64,000 nucleotides of DNA from Pseudomonadales bacterium (GTDB lineage: Bacteria; Pseudomonadota; Gammaproteobacteria; Pseudomonadales; Ketobacteraceae). Made by a program: the position numbers and the translations under genes. Location: NCBI GenBank assembly GCA_020062665.1, contig JAGUVW010000023.1, positions 92,837 to 156,836 of the forward strand, written 5' to 3'. Under the pieces are notes generated by a model. The model made no database searches and was not told where the DNA came from. It worked only from the letters and a program-made list of their open reading frames with translations. Positions 38,542-48,815 of the stretch are shown here, one piece after another (the stretch's first letter is position 1; each line of letters opens with the position of its first letter).

Positions 38542-41430
38542 TTACCCATCCGCCTGTTTCAGCACCGCCTTGAACCTCTTGCCATAACGTTCCCGCTCCG
38601 CCGCACTCACCGGCCCCACCAGACACCATTCCACCTGCAGCTGTTCGATCAGCTCCGCGCCTCTTGCCACTGAATGCTGACGCCCCTGCAAGCCGCTGGA
38701 GAGCCGGCTCACCTGCAGTTCCATGCGGCGTTTCTGGTCTTCCGCCGGCGAATCGACGCCGGCGGCAATTTCCAGCCGGATGCACAGATCCTGCAGCTGG
38801 GATGCGTTGTCCAGCAGCGTTTGCGCGTCGGGTTTCTGCCCGGCCTGCAATGCGCGGATGGCCGCATCATAGCGGGCCTGCAACGCGGATTGCGCGGCCG
38901 GCGGCACGTCCCGGTCGCTGTTCCATTCGGCTTCTGGCGCAGCACCGAACAGATCGCCCTGATTGGATGCCAGCAGGGTATCCTCCAGTTCATCGCACAG
39001 ACCGGTGCGACGCCACAACTCTTGATAAGTGGAACGGCGCAGTTGCACCTGGGCGTTGGTCAGCCCCTGCTTAAAGTGCTCGCACACCGCCTTGTAGCGT
39101 TTCTGGATGGCGTCCTGCTGTTCGCGGGGGAAATAGCCCAGCGCCTCGAAACGCTGTTGCAGCTGGACAAATTCCTGCTGGGCCGACGTCACGTCATCGA
39201 TATGACTTTCCGCCAGCTGCTCGATCTGGTCGCACAAGTGTTCGGCGTGCACCACGTTTTGCTCGCGTTCTTTCTGCGCAGCGTCGCGCTGCTGGTCGCG
39301 GCGTGCAAACACCTGATCACAGGCGGCGCGGAAACGTTTCCACAGCCGTGCGTCATCCCGGCGCGACACCATGCCCACTTCGCGCCATTGCCGTTGCAAG
39401 GTCTTGGCCTGATCGATGGTGCCGGTTGTGTCGTCCTGCTGCGCCAGCGCTTCGGCCTGCTCGATGAGTTTTTCGCGCTTGAGGCGATTGCGGTTGAATT
39501 CATCCTGCAACTTGCCGCGCAGTTGATCCAGCAGACCGTTGAAGCGATCCTGGGTCTGCTTGCCGTCCTTGCGTTCCACCGGCGTGTACTGGCGCCATTC
39601 GTTCTTCGCGGTTTCGTAGACTTCGTTCACCGCTTTCCAGTTGGCATTGGCCCAGTCGTACTGGGTCAGGTAGGTTTCCAGCTGTTCGCAGATGCGCTGA
39701 CGCTCCGCCAGATTCTTTGCCCGCACGTCGTGCAGTTTGTCGAAATACACCTTGCAGGGTTCGTAGGCTTTTTCCGCCGCCGCGCTGAAACGATCCCACA
39801 GTTCCTTGTTGCGGCCTTTGTCGGCCTCACCCAGCGCCCGCCACTCTTCCTGCAAGCGGCGAATCTTGTTGGATAGCGCCTGCGGATCGATGGTGGCACC
39901 CACCAGCGCTTCCATTTCCTGGCACAGTTCTTCTTTCTTCGGTGTGGAAACAAAGCCCTGCCAGTCGCGCAACTCGTTCACTTTCACGGTGAGATCGCGC
40001 AGTTCTTTCTGATAACCGCTGGCGGTTTTGATGGGCAGGTGCTTGACCAGATGGCTGGCGTCTTTCAACAGGCGCTGGGCGGATTTCAGGTGGCCCTGTT
40101 CGATTTCCTGTTTCAGGTCGTTGCAGATGCCTTTGATGTTGTTGATGGCATCCTGTTCCAGCGCGCGGGCTTTGGTTTGCAGGCGCTCGAAATGGGCCAG
40201 CGCCTGCTGGTGCAGCTTGAGGGATTCGGGCCAGGCCAGTTCTTCCGGCCACTGCAGATTACCCAGCGCTTTATCCAGTGACTTTTTCATTTCCTGCAGA
40301 GCAGCCATGGTGGCTTCCTGGACGTCGAGAGCGGCACTGGCGGCCTGCTGGATGCGGGCTTCGCGCTCGCCCAGCTGACGCACGGCATCGAGCGCCCGCT
40401 GCAACAGGCCATGGATGCGCACGAAACGCTTGCGCTCGTCGGCGGCGGGCTCCACCACGCTGGCAGCTTCTTCCCAGCGGATTTTCTGGGTGTTGAGCAG
40501 GGCCTGCAGCGCGGGAATGTCACCCGGTTGCAGCACGGAATTGAAACTCAGCTGCTTGACCGCTTCTTCCAGTTGCTCGCAGGCGGCCATGCGCTCATGC
40601 AGGGCTTCGCGCTGGCGCGCGACTTCTTCCTGCTGACGATTCTGTTCGTTGTGAATGTCATCCACAGTAGCCTTGCACAGGGTGAAGGCGCGATTGAAAC
40701 GGTGCACGGCTTCGTTGTCAGCGTGATGCTGCAGACGCTGCCACTGCTTTTGCAGGTGCTCCACCCGTGCGGCGTACAGATTGTCGTAGGGCAGCCGCGC
40801 CAGGGTGTCGATGTGCTGGCAGATGTCGTGAATCTGCTGCTCGATGCTGGCTTCCTGCTGCTGCTCGGCGCGCATGGCGCCCAGCTTGTCCTTGCAGATG
40901 CGCCAGACGCTTTTGTCCTTGCCCTTGCTGCCCTTGACCACCCGTTCCAGCACATCTTCGGATTGCAGCTTCTGCGCGGCCGCCTGCCGCATCTGCGCTA
41001 CCGGCAGATTCAGCGCGTAATGTTCCAGTACGTTTTCATCGTTCAGCTGTTCCAGCGCCAGCATGCCCAGGGTGGCATTTTTGGTCTGATCGATGATGGA
41101 GGCCAGCGCCTGGCTGTCGAGACTGCCCAGCATGTTGCGAAACACCGGATCGATGCCTGCAGCTGTCTGCGCCACCGTGGTAAGCAGATGTTCGATGGCG
41201 CGATGACGCACGCTGTTATCTTTTTCCTGCGCGATCAGGGTGATCATTTTTTCCCGCTGGGGAATGCGCTTGATCGCCGCCAGCCGCACCTCACTTTCCA
41301 CATCACCCTTGGCCATCAGTTCGATGACATGGGCATCGTTGGCGTCGTTGCTGTTGAGGTTCTGCAGGGCCTGAATCCGCACCTGGGGTTTTGCGCTTTG
41401 CCACTTGGGCTTGAACAGACTTTTGAACAT
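38542..41430 (-). CDS. DUF349 repeat protein
   Basis: About 962 residues. The N-terminus (to about 120) resembles HEAT-like repeats (RIQALQNLNSNDANDAHVIELMAKGDVESEVRLAAIKRI). Most of the rest is alpha-helical DUF349 repeats (LIEQAEALAQQDD ... LQRQWREVGMVSRRDDARLWKRFRAACDQVFARR and variants) predicted as long coiled coils. The function of this family is not established. Start choice: ATG 41430 fits the family N-terminus MFKSLFKPKW; a GTG at 41439 overlaps the folA stop as GTGA and would add three residues. It is the last gene of the lgt-thyA-folA run. Confidence 0.85.
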   Translation of the reverse strand: MFKSLFKPKWQSAKPQVRIQALQNLNSNDANDAHVIELMAKGDVESEVRLAAIKRIPQREKMITLIAQEKDNSVRHRAIEHLLTTVAQTAAGIDPVFRNMLGSLDSQALASIIDQTKNATLGMLALEQLNDENVLEHYALNLPVAQMRQAAAQKLQSEDVLERVVKGSKGKDKSVWRICKDKLGAMRAEQQQEASIEQQIHDICQHIDTLARLPYDNLYAARVEHLQKQWQRLQHHADNEAVHRFNRAFTLCKATVDDIHNEQNRQQEEVARQREALHERMAACEQLEEAVKQLSFNSVLQPGDIPALQALLNTQKIRWEEAASVVEPAADERKRFVRIHGLLQRALDAVRQLGEREARIQQAASAALDVQEATMAALQEMKKSLDKALGNLQWPEELAWPESLKLHQQALAHFERLQTKARALEQDAINNIKGICNDLKQEIEQGHLKSAQRLLKDASHLVKHLPIKTASGYQKELRDLTVKVNELRDWQGFVSTPKKEELCQEMEALVGATIDPQALSNKIRRLQEEWRALGEADKGRNKELWDRFSAAAEKAYEPCKVYFDKLHDVRAKNLAERQRICEQLETYLTQYDWANANWKAVNEVYETAKNEWRQYTPVERKDGKQTQDRFNGLLDQLRGKLQDEFNRNRLKREKLIEQAEALAQQDDTTGTIDQAKTLQRQWREVGMVSRRDDARLWKRFRAACDQVFARRDQQRDAAQKEREQNVVHAEHLCDQIEQLAESHIDDVTSAQQEFVQLQQRFEALGYFPREQQDAIQKRYKAVCEHFKQGLTNAQVQLRRSTYQELWRRTGLCDELEDTLLASNQGDLFGAAPEAEWNSDRDVPPAAQSALQARYDAAIRALQAGQKPDAQTLLDNASQLQDLCIRLEIAAGVDSPAEDQKRRMELQVSRLSSGLQGRQHSVARGAELIEQLQVEWCLVGPVSAAERERYGKRFKAVLKQADG

Positions 41431-41435
41431 GGGAA

Positions 41436-41939
41436 TCACGCAGATTTACGTTGATAGGTCACAATGCTGTAGGCAATTGCGGAATCCGTCCCGGCCGGTA
41501 CATCCGTGCGTTCGGTTTCCTGCCACTGGTTCAGATCCAGCGGCGGAAAGAACGCATCGCCATCGGGCGCCAGATGCACTTCCGTCACGTAGAGGGTGTC
41601 CACCAGCGGCAAGGCCTGGCGGTAAATATCAGCGCCGCCGATGACAACGACTTCGTCATCCGGCGCGGCATTCAATGATTGCGCGCGCTCGATCGCGCTT
41701 TCCAGCGAATTCTCGCTGTAACAATTTTCCGGCAGCTGCAACGTCTGACGGCTGATCACCACATGGGGCCGCCCTGGCAGCACACGCCCCAGCGACTCAA
41801 ACGTCTTGCGCCCCATGATGATCGGTTTGCCCAGCGTGCGCTTTTTGAAATGCGCCAGCTCCGACGGAATATGCCAGGGCATTTTATTGCCGGCACCAAT
41901 CACACCGTTGTCAGCCTTGGCCACGATCAGTGAAATCAT
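41436..41939 (-). CDS. folA: Dihydrofolate reductase
   Basis: A 167-residue enzyme with the usual FolA landmarks: N-terminal ISLIVAKADNGVIGAGNKMPWHIPSEL (substrate loop with the Trp and acidic side chain), GRKTFESLGRVLPGRPHVVISR, VIGGADIYRQALP and the TEVHLAPDGDAFFP ending. It regenerates tetrahydrofolate after thymidylate synthesis, and it follows thyA by 3 bp, so the two are co-transcribed. It carries the usual residues for trimethoprim binding as far as can be judged. Confidence 0.97.
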   Translation of the reverse strand: MISLIVAKADNGVIGAGNKMPWHIPSELAHFKKRTLGKPIIMGRKTFESLGRVLPGRPHVVISRQTLQLPENCYSENSLESAIERAQSLNAAPDDEVVVIGGADIYRQALPLVDTLYVTEVHLAPDGDAFFPPLDLNQWQETERTDVPAGTDSAIAYSIVTYQRKSA

Positions 41940-41942
41940 GAA

Positions 41943-42776
41943 TCAGATCGCCACCGGCGCCTTGATCGGGGGATGGGGATCGTAGCCCACCAGCTCGAAA
42001 TCATCGTAGGTGAAATCGAACAGGGAATTCACCGCCGGATTCAGTTTCATCTGCGGCAGGGGGCGTGTGTCACGACTCAATTGCAGATCCACCTGTTCCA
42101 TGTGATTCAGGTAAATGTGCACGTCGCCGAAGGTGTGAATGAAATCCCCCGGCTGCAGGCCGCACACCTGCGCCATCATCAGCGTGAGCAGCGAATAGGA
42201 CGCGATATTGAACGGCACACCCAGAAACACATCGCCACTGCGCTGATACAGCTGGCACGACAGTTTTCCATCCACCACATAGAACTGGAACAGACAGTGA
42301 CAGGGCGGTAATGCCTGCTTGCCGGCGGCGGCGTTTTCCTTCGGTGAAAATTTCACGTCCGGCAACACCACCGGATTCCACGCACTCAACACCAGCCGGC
42401 GCGAATCCGGGTTGCGTTTGATTTCATCCAGCAGCTGCTGCAGCTGATCGACGGTTTCGCCGTTGGGGCCTTCCCAGCTGCGCCATTGCTTGCCGTACAC
42501 GGGGCCCAGCTCGCCGTTCTGATCCGCCCATTCATCCCAGATCGACACGCCGTTTTCTTTGAGATAGGCGATATTGGTGTCGCCACGAATGAACCACAGC
42601 AATTCGTGGATGATGGATTTCAGATGCACTTTTTTGGTGGTGACCAGCGGAAAACCTTCCGCCAGATTGAAGCGCATCTGGTAGCCGAACACGCTGATGG
42701 TGCCGGTGCCGGTGCGATCACTCTTGGTGGTGCCGTTGGTTTTGATGTGACGCAGCAGATCAAGATACTGTTTCAT
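41943..42776 (-). CDS. thyA: Thymidylate synthase
   Basis: A 277-residue ThyA. The nucleophilic Cys lies in [18 protein letters not shown] near residue 23 and [16 protein letters not shown] are the dUMP and folate contacts. The start ATG at 42776 overlaps the lgt stop as ATGA, so translation is coupled. It converts dUMP to dTMP using methylene-tetrahydrofolate; the dihydrofolate made is recycled by the neighbouring folA. Confidence 0.97.
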   Translation of the reverse strand: MKQYLDLLRHIKTNGTTKSDRTGTGTISVFGYQMRFNLAEGFPLVTTKKVHLKSIIHELLWFIRGDTNIAYLKENGVSIWDEWADQNGELGPVYGKQWRSWEGPNGETVDQLQQLLDEIKRNPDSRRLVLSAWNPVVLPDVKFSPKENAAAGKQALPPCHCLFQFYVVDGKLSCQLYQRSGDVFLGVPFNIASYSLLTLMMAQVCGLQPGDFIHTFGDVHIYLNHMEQVDLQLSRDTRPLPQMKLNPAVNSLFDFTYDDFELVGYDPHPPIKAPVAI

Positions 42777-43573
42777 GATGAGGTCGATGTTGGTGATTGA
42801 CGCCCGTAGGCCAGATACAGCAGCAACAGCCCCACCGCAATCAGCGGCAGCGACAGCAGTTGCCCCATGGTGAGCCAGTCGAAGGCGATAAAGCCCAGGT
42901 GCGCATCCGGTTCGCGGGCGAATTCCGCGATGAAGCGAAAGATGCCGTAGAACAGCGCAAACAAACCGGACACCGCATAACGCGGGCGCGGCTTGCGCGA
43001 GAAAATCCACAGGATCAGGAACAGCGCCACGCCTTCCAGCGACGCCTGATACAGTTGCGAAGCGTGGCGCGGCAGCTCACCGGCATGGGGGAACACCATT
43101 CCCCAGGGACTGTCGGTGACACGTCCCACCAGCTCACCGCCGATGAAATTGCCGATGCGACCCAGACCCAGGCCGATGGGTACAATCGGCGCACCGAAAT
43201 CCAGCACATCCCAATAATGTTTTTTGCTGTTGCGGGCGAACAGCCACACCGCAATCATGACGCCGAGCAGTCCGCCGTGAAACGACATGCCACCATTCCA
43301 CACCTGGAACAGCGACAACGGATTGGCAAGAAATCCACTGAAGTTGTAGAACAGCACGTAGCCGACACGGCCACCCAGAATCACGCCCATGGCGCCATAG
43401 AAAATCAGATCGCTGACCTGCTCGGCTGTCCAGTGGGAACCGGGACGCTGGGCACGCATTTTCAGCAGCAGAAAACCAGACAGAAAACCCAGCAGGTACA
43501 TGATGCCGTACCAGCGCACATCGAGCGGCCCGAGGGAAAACGCGACCGGATCAATCTCCGGATACTTCAACAT
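42773..43573 (-). CDS. lgt: Prolipoprotein diacylglyceryl transferase
   Basis: A 266-residue polytopic membrane enzyme with seven predicted helices. Signature [14 protein letters not shown] (about 135-150) and the HGGLLG motif carry the catalytic His and Arg residues. It transfers diacylglycerol to the lipobox cysteine of prolipoproteins, several of which are encoded in this window. AAGGATGGG precedes the ATG at 43573. It heads the lgt-thyA-folA-DUF349 operon and is divergent from the NRDE gene. Confidence 0.96.
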   Translation of the reverse strand: MLKYPEIDPVAFSLGPLDVRWYGIMYLLGFLSGFLLLKMRAQRPGSHWTAEQVSDLIFYGAMGVILGGRVGYVLFYNFSGFLANPLSLFQVWNGGMSFHGGLLGVMIAVWLFARNSKKHYWDVLDFGAPIVPIGLGLGRIGNFIGGELVGRVTDSPWGMVFPHAGELPRHASQLYQASLEGVALFLILWIFSRKPRPRYAVSGLFALFYGIFRFIAEFAREPDAHLGFIAFDWLTMGQLLSLPLIAVGLLLLYLAYGRQSPTSTSS

Positions 43574-43687
43574 GAACCCATCCTTTCCATCATCAATTAT
43601 CGTTATGCAGGCAACCGCCGCAGGGATTGCGTGGGGGGCGGTTTTTCGGGAGGATGCTAGTGTACACCATTGATACCGGCCGGACAC

Positions 43688-44464
43688 ATGTGCCTGATCC
43701 TGATCGCCATTGACCAGCATCCCCGCTTTCCGCTGGTGGTGGCTGCCAACCGAGATGAATATTTCAACCGCCCCGCCGCACCTGCCAATTTCTGGCCCGA
43801 GGCCCCGCAATTGCTGGCCGGACGCGACCTGCAAGCCGGCGGCACCTGGCTGGGCCTCACCCGCAGCGGGCGCTTCGCTGCCGTCACCAATGTGCGCGAA
43901 CCGGGCCGCAACCGGGCCGATGCCCTGTCCAGGGGCGCGCTGACCTGTGAGTTTCTGCTGGGGGATCAGCCTGCCCGGGTATATCTGCAGGATCTGCAGG
44001 CGCGCGGGGATCATTACAACGGCTTCAACCTGATCTGCGGTGACATCAACCGGCTTTATCACTATTCCAACCGGGGCGGCGATCCGGTGCTGTTACCAAC
44101 GGGGCTGCATGGCGTCAGCAACCATCTGCTCGACACTCCGTGGCCCAAGGTGACCGGGGGCAAGTCCGCCCTGGCGGCGGTGCTGGCTGACGACGACTTC
44201 ACGCTGGATGCGGTGCTGCCGGTACTGAACCAGCGCGACCCGGCGCCAGATGAGCAGCTACCGGACACCGGCGTGGGGCTGCTGATGGAACGGGCGCTGT
44301 CGAGCCGCTTTATTCAGGCGCCGCTGGTGGGCTATGGCACCCGCGTGAGCACGGCGCTGCGGGTGGACAGGGCTGGCAATGTGGAATGGCGCGAGTGGAC
44401 GTGGAATGCCGCCGCGGAATGCGTGCAGGTGGCGGAGCATGATTTTTCGCTGGCATCCGCGTGA
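43688..44464 (+). CDS. NRDE (TANGO2-like) family protein
   Basis: A 258-residue protein starting with [24 protein letters not shown], the NRDE motif that names the family; Cys2 follows Met1 as in Ntn-hydrolase-like folds. [14 protein letters not shown] and RVSTALRVD are further family blocks. Eukaryotic TANGO2 is linked to haem and lipid handling, but bacterial roles are unclear. It ends 20 bp from the convergent adenylation gene. Confidence 0.85.
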   Translation: MCLILIAIDQHPRFPLVVAANRDEYFNRPAAPANFWPEAPQLLAGRDLQAGGTWLGLTRSGRFAAVTNVREPGRNRADALSRGALTCEFLLGDQPARVYLQDLQARGDHYNGFNLICGDINRLYHYSNRGGDPVLLPTGLHGVSNHLLDTPWPKVTGGKSALAAVLADDDFTLDAVLPVLNQRDPAPDEQLPDTGVGLLMERALSSRFIQAPLVGYGTRVSTALRVDRAGNVEWREWTWNAAAECVQVAEHDFSLASA

Positions 44465-44483
44465 GTGGAAGCCCGACCCGCAA

Positions 44484-46043
44484 TCAGAAATTGCCTGACT
44501 CCAGCCACTGGCGCAGCTGGTTGTAATCCACTTTGCCATTGGCATTCACCGGTAGCTGCTCGATCGCGTGGATTGCGCCGGGTTGCATGTAGGCCGGCAA
44601 GGTCGCAGCCAACTGTTCGAGAATATTCCCGGCAGAATCCGCCGGCTGCACCACAAATCCGGCGATACCGGTGTAGAGTCCGTCCGGGGTTTTCGGCCAG
44701 GGCAACACAGCCACCAATTCTGTTTGCGCAATCCGGCGCAGGCTGTGCTCCACTTCCTGCAATTCCACCCGAAAGCCGTTGATCTTCACCTGACGATCGA
44801 GCCGGCCCGCATACTGCAAGCCCCAGCGCGGATGCAGCGTCGCGCAGTCGCCAGTGCGATACCAGCGTGTTTCAGCGCAATCGGGAAAACACCGTTGCAC
44901 GAAGACATCTGCGGTTTTTTTCTCATCACCCAGATAACCTGCCGTAAGCTGCGAACCCGCCAGCCACAGCTCGCCGGATTCACCGGGAGTCGCCTCTGCG
45001 CCGGACGTCATCACCACCTTGGCGGACTGCCCCGGATAGGGAAAACCGATGGGCACCACGCTCAGATTTTTCAGCTCCGCATCATCGCGCGACAAATTGA
45101 ATGCCGTGATTGCAATGGTCGCTTCCGTGGGGCCGTACAGGTTTGCCACCTGCGCGTTGGGCGCCGCATCCATCCAGGCCAGCGCCGATCCCACCGGCAA
45201 TGCCTCGCCGCAGAAAAATGCATACTGCAACGACGGCAGCACACCGGGACGCAGCAATCCACTCTGCTTGGCTATGCTGGCCATGCTGGGCACCGAGAAC
45301 CACACCTGGATCTGGTGACGGCGCACGAACTGCAGCGGCATCAGCAGATCCATTTCCGTGGGCACCACCAGGCAGCCGCCGTTGTACCAGCACACGAACA
45401 TGTCATGCACCGACAGATCGAAGGTGAGATCGAACATCTGGCTGAAACGCAGACCCGCCGGCAACGGATAAAGCCGCGCGAAATTTTCCAGATAGGACAG
45501 CAGGCAGGATGCGGCCACGGGGATGCCCTTGGGCACACCTGTCGTGCCGGACGTGAACAGCAGATAGGCGGCGCTATCGGATGGCGCGATTGCGGGGGGC
45601 AGGATGTCATCCACAGCCGAAACCTGCATCGCACCGTGGTCCATTTCCGGTAAACCCATCGGCGCAAGCACCGACCGGGGAGCGACCCGTTCTTTCAATT
45701 CGCTCCACTGGTTCGCCGCCTCGGCACCGAGAATCATTACCTCGGCGCCAGACAGCTGCCACATGCGCTGATTGCGCGCCGGCGGAAACGCTGGATTCAG
45801 CGGCACCCAGGTCAGCCCTTCCGCCGCACAAGCCAGTACGCCCACATACGCAGCAAGACTGCGCGAAGCGAAGATCGCCACCGGGCTATTGGCCGGCAAT
45901 GCGCAGCGCCGCAGTGCCACCCGCAAACCTTCCACCTGCCGCTGCAATTCCCGGTAGGAATAGTCGATACCCTGTACCCGTAACGCGGGCGCATCCGGCG
46001 TAACGGCAGCAGCGCGCGCAAAACCAATCTGATACGGCGTCAT
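44484..46043 (-). CDS. Stand-alone amino-acid adenylation enzyme (NRPS A-domain / DltA-like)
   Basis: A 519-residue ANL-family enzyme without carrier or condensation domain. Core motifs are intact: LLFTSGTTGVPKG (about 163-175), NLYGPTEATIAI, WYRTGDCATL, GRLDRQVKINGFRVELQEVE, and the C-terminal catalytic Lys in VNANGKVDYNQL. FDLSVHDMF (about 213) contains the Asp that binds the alpha-amino group in amino-acid-activating domains and resembles DltA, so an amino acid is the expected substrate. It likely loads one of the free-standing carrier proteins of the cluster. It is divergent from the BASS transporter gene, 96 bp apart. The exact amino acid cannot be read safely. Confidence 0.82.
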   Translation of the reverse strand: MTPYQIGFARAAAVTPDAPALRVQGIDYSYRELQRQVEGLRVALRRCALPANSPVAIFASRSLAAYVGVLACAAEGLTWVPLNPAFPPARNQRMWQLSGAEVMILGAEAANQWSELKERVAPRSVLAPMGLPEMDHGAMQVSAVDDILPPAIAPSDSAAYLLFTSGTTGVPKGIPVAASCLLSYLENFARLYPLPAGLRFSQMFDLTFDLSVHDMFVCWYNGGCLVVPTEMDLLMPLQFVRRHQIQVWFSVPSMASIAKQSGLLRPGVLPSLQYAFFCGEALPVGSALAWMDAAPNAQVANLYGPTEATIAITAFNLSRDDAELKNLSVVPIGFPYPGQSAKVVMTSGAEATPGESGELWLAGSQLTAGYLGDEKKTADVFVQRCFPDCAETRWYRTGDCATLHPRWGLQYAGRLDRQVKINGFRVELQEVEHSLRRIAQTELVAVLPWPKTPDGLYTGIAGFVVQPADSAGNILEQLAATLPAYMQPGAIHAIEQLPVNANGKVDYNQLRQWLESGNF

Positions 46044-46139
46044 ACACTACACTTAAACATTTCACTACATACGATGAGTGGATGCATTCGTTAGAATGCC
46101 CGCTTGTTTTGTCCTTCAGCGCGCCCAGCAGGAGTCACC

Positions 46140-47018
46140 ATGGAAGAAAATGTTGTCAGCACTTATCTGATTCCCGGCGTGCTGGCCCTGATGATGGTAG
46201 GCATGGGCATGACCCTGCGGCCAGCCGATTTCAAACGTGTTTTCATCTATCCCAAGGCGGTGATCACCGGTCTGCTGGCCCAGGTGCTTCTGCTGCCTGC
46301 GCTTGGACTGCTGATTGCGCTCCTCATCCCGATGCCGGCGGAATTCGCGGTGGGGCTGATGATCATCAGTCTGTGCCCTGGCGGCGTAGGCTCCAACCTG
46401 CTGACATTGATTGCCAGGGCGGATACTGCACTGTCGGTCACGCTCACTGCACTGAGCAACGCGTTGCTGATCTTCACCCTGCCGCTATTCGTCAATCTGT
46501 CGCTGCAGGCATTCATGGGCGCTGAAACACCGCTGCAACTGCCTGTTCTGCAAACCATCCTCACCACCGCATTTCTGACCATCGCCCCCATCCTGCTGGG
46601 CATGGTGCTGCGCGCGTTTGCCGGTGACTTTGCCCAGCGTGCCGAAGGCGGTTTCCGTGTTTTCTCCGGCGTGTTTCTGGTGCTGCTGATGTTGAGTATC
46701 GGGTTGAAAAACCGCGATGTGTTCCTGCAATCCGTTTTCACTCTGGGTCCGGCGGTGATCGCGCTGAACCTGGGCTCCATGACACTGGGCTTTGCGCTCG
46801 CCGTGCTGGTGCGGCTCAACCGCGCCCAGTGCACCACCGTCGCCATCGAAACCGGCTTCCAGAATGCAGCGCTGGCCATTCTGGTGACCACCACGTTTCT
46901 GCACAATCCGCAGATGGCGCTGGCGCCAGCACTTTATGGCGGCATCATGTTCCTGGGCGCTTTCGTGCTGATCGGCGCGCTCAAACTGCAGCGACCGCTG
47001 CCGGCGCCTGCGCGCTGA
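46140..47018 (+). CDS. Bile acid:sodium symporter (BASS) family transporter
   Basis: A 292-residue membrane protein with about nine helices. Family blocks include MMVGMGMTLRPADFKRV, ISLCPGGVGSNLLTLIARADTALSVTLTALSNALLIFTLP (crossed helices of the sodium-binding site) and ETGFQNAALAILV. AGGAG lies 6 nt before the ATG. BASS members import organic anions such as pantoate, pyruvate and other carboxylates. In this position it could feed a precursor to the cluster, but this is inference. Its end overlaps the end of the condensation-like gene by 38 bp on the opposite strand. Confidence 0.85.
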   Translation: MEENVVSTYLIPGVLALMMVGMGMTLRPADFKRVFIYPKAVITGLLAQVLLLPALGLLIALLIPMPAEFAVGLMIISLCPGGVGSNLLTLIARADTALSVTLTALSNALLIFTLPLFVNLSLQAFMGAETPLQLPVLQTILTTAFLTIAPILLGMVLRAFAGDFAQRAEGGFRVFSGVFLVLLMLSIGLKNRDVFLQSVFTLGPAVIALNLGSMTLGFALAVLVRLNRAQCTTVAIETGFQNAALAILVTTTFLHNPQMALAPALYGGIMFLGAFVLIGALKLQRPLPAPAR

Positions 47019-47985
47019 CGGCAGGTGTTTGCGCCAGCAGATGTTTCACCCAATCCGTCATGATGGCTTCTATCTGCTGCGGGGACACCTGCAGGAACGG
47101 ATGCAGCCCCAGCGTCAGTGACAGCCGCCCATTCAACGTGCCCGCCGCCGCTGCGACGGGTGCTGTACGGGTGCTGCAAGGCGCGAAATACATGTACGGC
47201 GCCTGCCCCTCACTGACCGCCCAGTTCAACACACCCAGATTGGAGAATGTTCCCATCTGGCTGTTGTTGCTGTTGTAGTAGCGCCGGATTTGCTTGCGTA
47301 CCAGATTAGGCCCGAGCCGGCACACCGTATTGAGAAAATCCCAGCTGCCCCAGTGCAATCCGCTGCTGAACAGCGCTTGTATGCGCTGATGCAATTGTGG
47401 CGGTGTGTCGCTGTCGTTGAACACCACCGTCACGATGGACGACTGGTTATCGGTGAGTTTCAGCGCCGGCACCTGGCCCCGCATATTCACCGTGTTACCC
47501 CAGGCACGCTCACCATGATCCAGCGTCAATGCGGGCGCCACCGCCGCATTCAGCGACCACAGCAGCCAGGTATTCAGCGTGACCTGATTTTTTTTCGCTG
47601 CGGCCAGCACGTTCTGCGTCAGCGTTTCTGACAACAGTTGACCACGCAATGTCTGGCTATGTTTGGGCACCACACCATCCGGTGTCGGCTGCCAGTGACG
47701 CCACTGCACGGGCGCGGGGGTCCTGCTGCGAAACTTGCGCCACGCCAGGCGAAAGCGCTGTCCGGTGGACGGCACCACGCCCTTGTACTGGGGAATATCG
47801 ATGCGCACTCCCTGATGCTTCTGCGCCTGATAAACCAGCCCCATGCCGTCTACATCCTGATGGCGGAAGTAACTCCAGTGATCTGGCTGGACATCATCAT
47901 GCACCAGCCCCCAGGGCAAATCCGTGTCTTCGCCGAATTCCTGCATGATGTCGAACAAGCGGTAAACGAAATTTCCCTGATTCAT
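46981..47985 (-). CDS. Condensation-domain / wax-ester-synthase-like acyltransferase
   Basis: A 334-residue member of the CoA-dependent acyltransferase superfamily. HQDVDGMG (about residue 42) matches the HHxxxDG catalytic motif with the second His and the DG retained, the first His being Arg. NMRGQ and GTFSNLGVLNW correspond to conserved structural blocks of condensation and WS/DGAT proteins. It is shorter than a canonical condensation domain (about 450), lacking part of the N-lobe. It overlaps the upstream gene as ATGA and is the last gene of the operon. Likely it joins an acyl chain to an amine or alcohol; the direction of catalysis is inferred. Confidence 0.7.
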   Translation of the reverse strand: MNQGNFVYRLFDIMQEFGEDTDLPWGLVHDDVQPDHWSYFRHQDVDGMGLVYQAQKHQGVRIDIPQYKGVVPSTGQRFRLAWRKFRSRTPAPVQWRHWQPTPDGVVPKHSQTLRGQLLSETLTQNVLAAAKKNQVTLNTWLLWSLNAAVAPALTLDHGERAWGNTVNMRGQVPALKLTDNQSSIVTVVFNDSDTPPQLHQRIQALFSSGLHWGSWDFLNTVCRLGPNLVRKQIRRYYNSNNSQMGTFSNLGVLNWAVSEGQAPYMYFAPCSTRTAPVAAAAGTLNGRLSLTLGLHPFLQVSPQQIEAIMTDWVKHLLAQTPAVSAQAPAAVAAV

Positions 47986-48815
47986 GATGCAGCGGCTTCC
48001 TGTGATGCAGACCCTGATGAGGATGCTGAGTAACCGGCCTTCCAGGTTTCAGTCAGATGCAGCGTGTCATGCTGCCAGGGATGGAAATCCCGCCGGTAGA
48101 AATCCAGAAAGTCCTGTTTCAAGACGCGGAAAAGCCCACCCTTGCCGAACAGAAAACGCAGGCCTTCGCGCCACACCGCACCGCTGAACAACAGACCATC
48201 CCGACGCAGCATGTGCAGCAGCCGCGCAGTGACACGCACACCAATCAGCGCCATCGCAAAATTCATCCAGATCACCCGCGTGCGATAAGTGCCACCCAGG
48301 GCCTGATACACATCCCAGGCAACCGCCTTGTGCTCGATTTCTTCCACGGAGTGCCAGTGCCAAAGCGCTTTCAGCTGAGGATCAGCATCCGACATGAAAT
48401 CTCCCCGCAGAATGGCAGCAGACAGAATCGACGTCAGATGTTCGCAGGACAGCGTCACCGCCAGCACCTGAAATGTGTTCAGCCGCGATCGAATGATGCG
48501 GGTGCTGCGCGCCAGCGATCGATCCATGCTGTCGATGTCATATCCCCAGCGCTTGAGGAGCTGGTTGTACTTGGTGTGCTCGCGAGAATGAAAGGCTTCC
48601 TGACCGATGAAGCCACTGATGTCTTTCTGCAGCCGTGGGTCGGTGATCTGCTGTCGCACCTGGCGCAGACTGAAAATGAACAGATCTTCCCCCACAGGCA
48701 ACGTGGTGGAGAACGCATCAAAAAAATGGCTGATGAACGGCGAATTTGCGCACCAGAAACGGGGGGTATCGCCAGGAAAATCGATATTAACCGGCCTTGG
48801 CGTTATCACCGGCAT
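47982..48815 (-). CDS. PF10118-type metal-dependent hydrolase family protein
   Basis: About 277 residues matching the 'predicted metal-dependent hydrolase' family common in lipid-rich marine bacteria. It is alpha-helical, with metal-ligand candidates QEAFHSREH (about 84-92) and HSVEEIEHKAVAWD (about 155-168), an ExxH pattern resembling diiron ferritin-like proteins. Function in the family is unproven. The ATG at 48815 gives a 29-bp overlap with the desaturase; an alternative at 48848 adds 11 residues. Neither has a strong ribosome site, suggesting translational coupling. It may modify the fatty chain after desaturation. Confidence 0.72.
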   Translation of the reverse strand: MPVITPRPVNIDFPGDTPRFWCANSPFISHFFDAFSTTLPVGEDLFIFSLRQVRQQITDPRLQKDISGFIGQEAFHSREHTKYNQLLKRWGYDIDSMDRSLARSTRIIRSRLNTFQVLAVTLSCEHLTSILSAAILRGDFMSDADPQLKALWHWHSVEEIEHKAVAWDVYQALGGTYRTRVIWMNFAMALIGVRVTARLLHMLRRDGLLFSGAVWREGLRFLFGKGGLFRVLKQDFLDFYRRDFHPWQHDTLHLTETWKAGYSASSSGSASQEAAAS

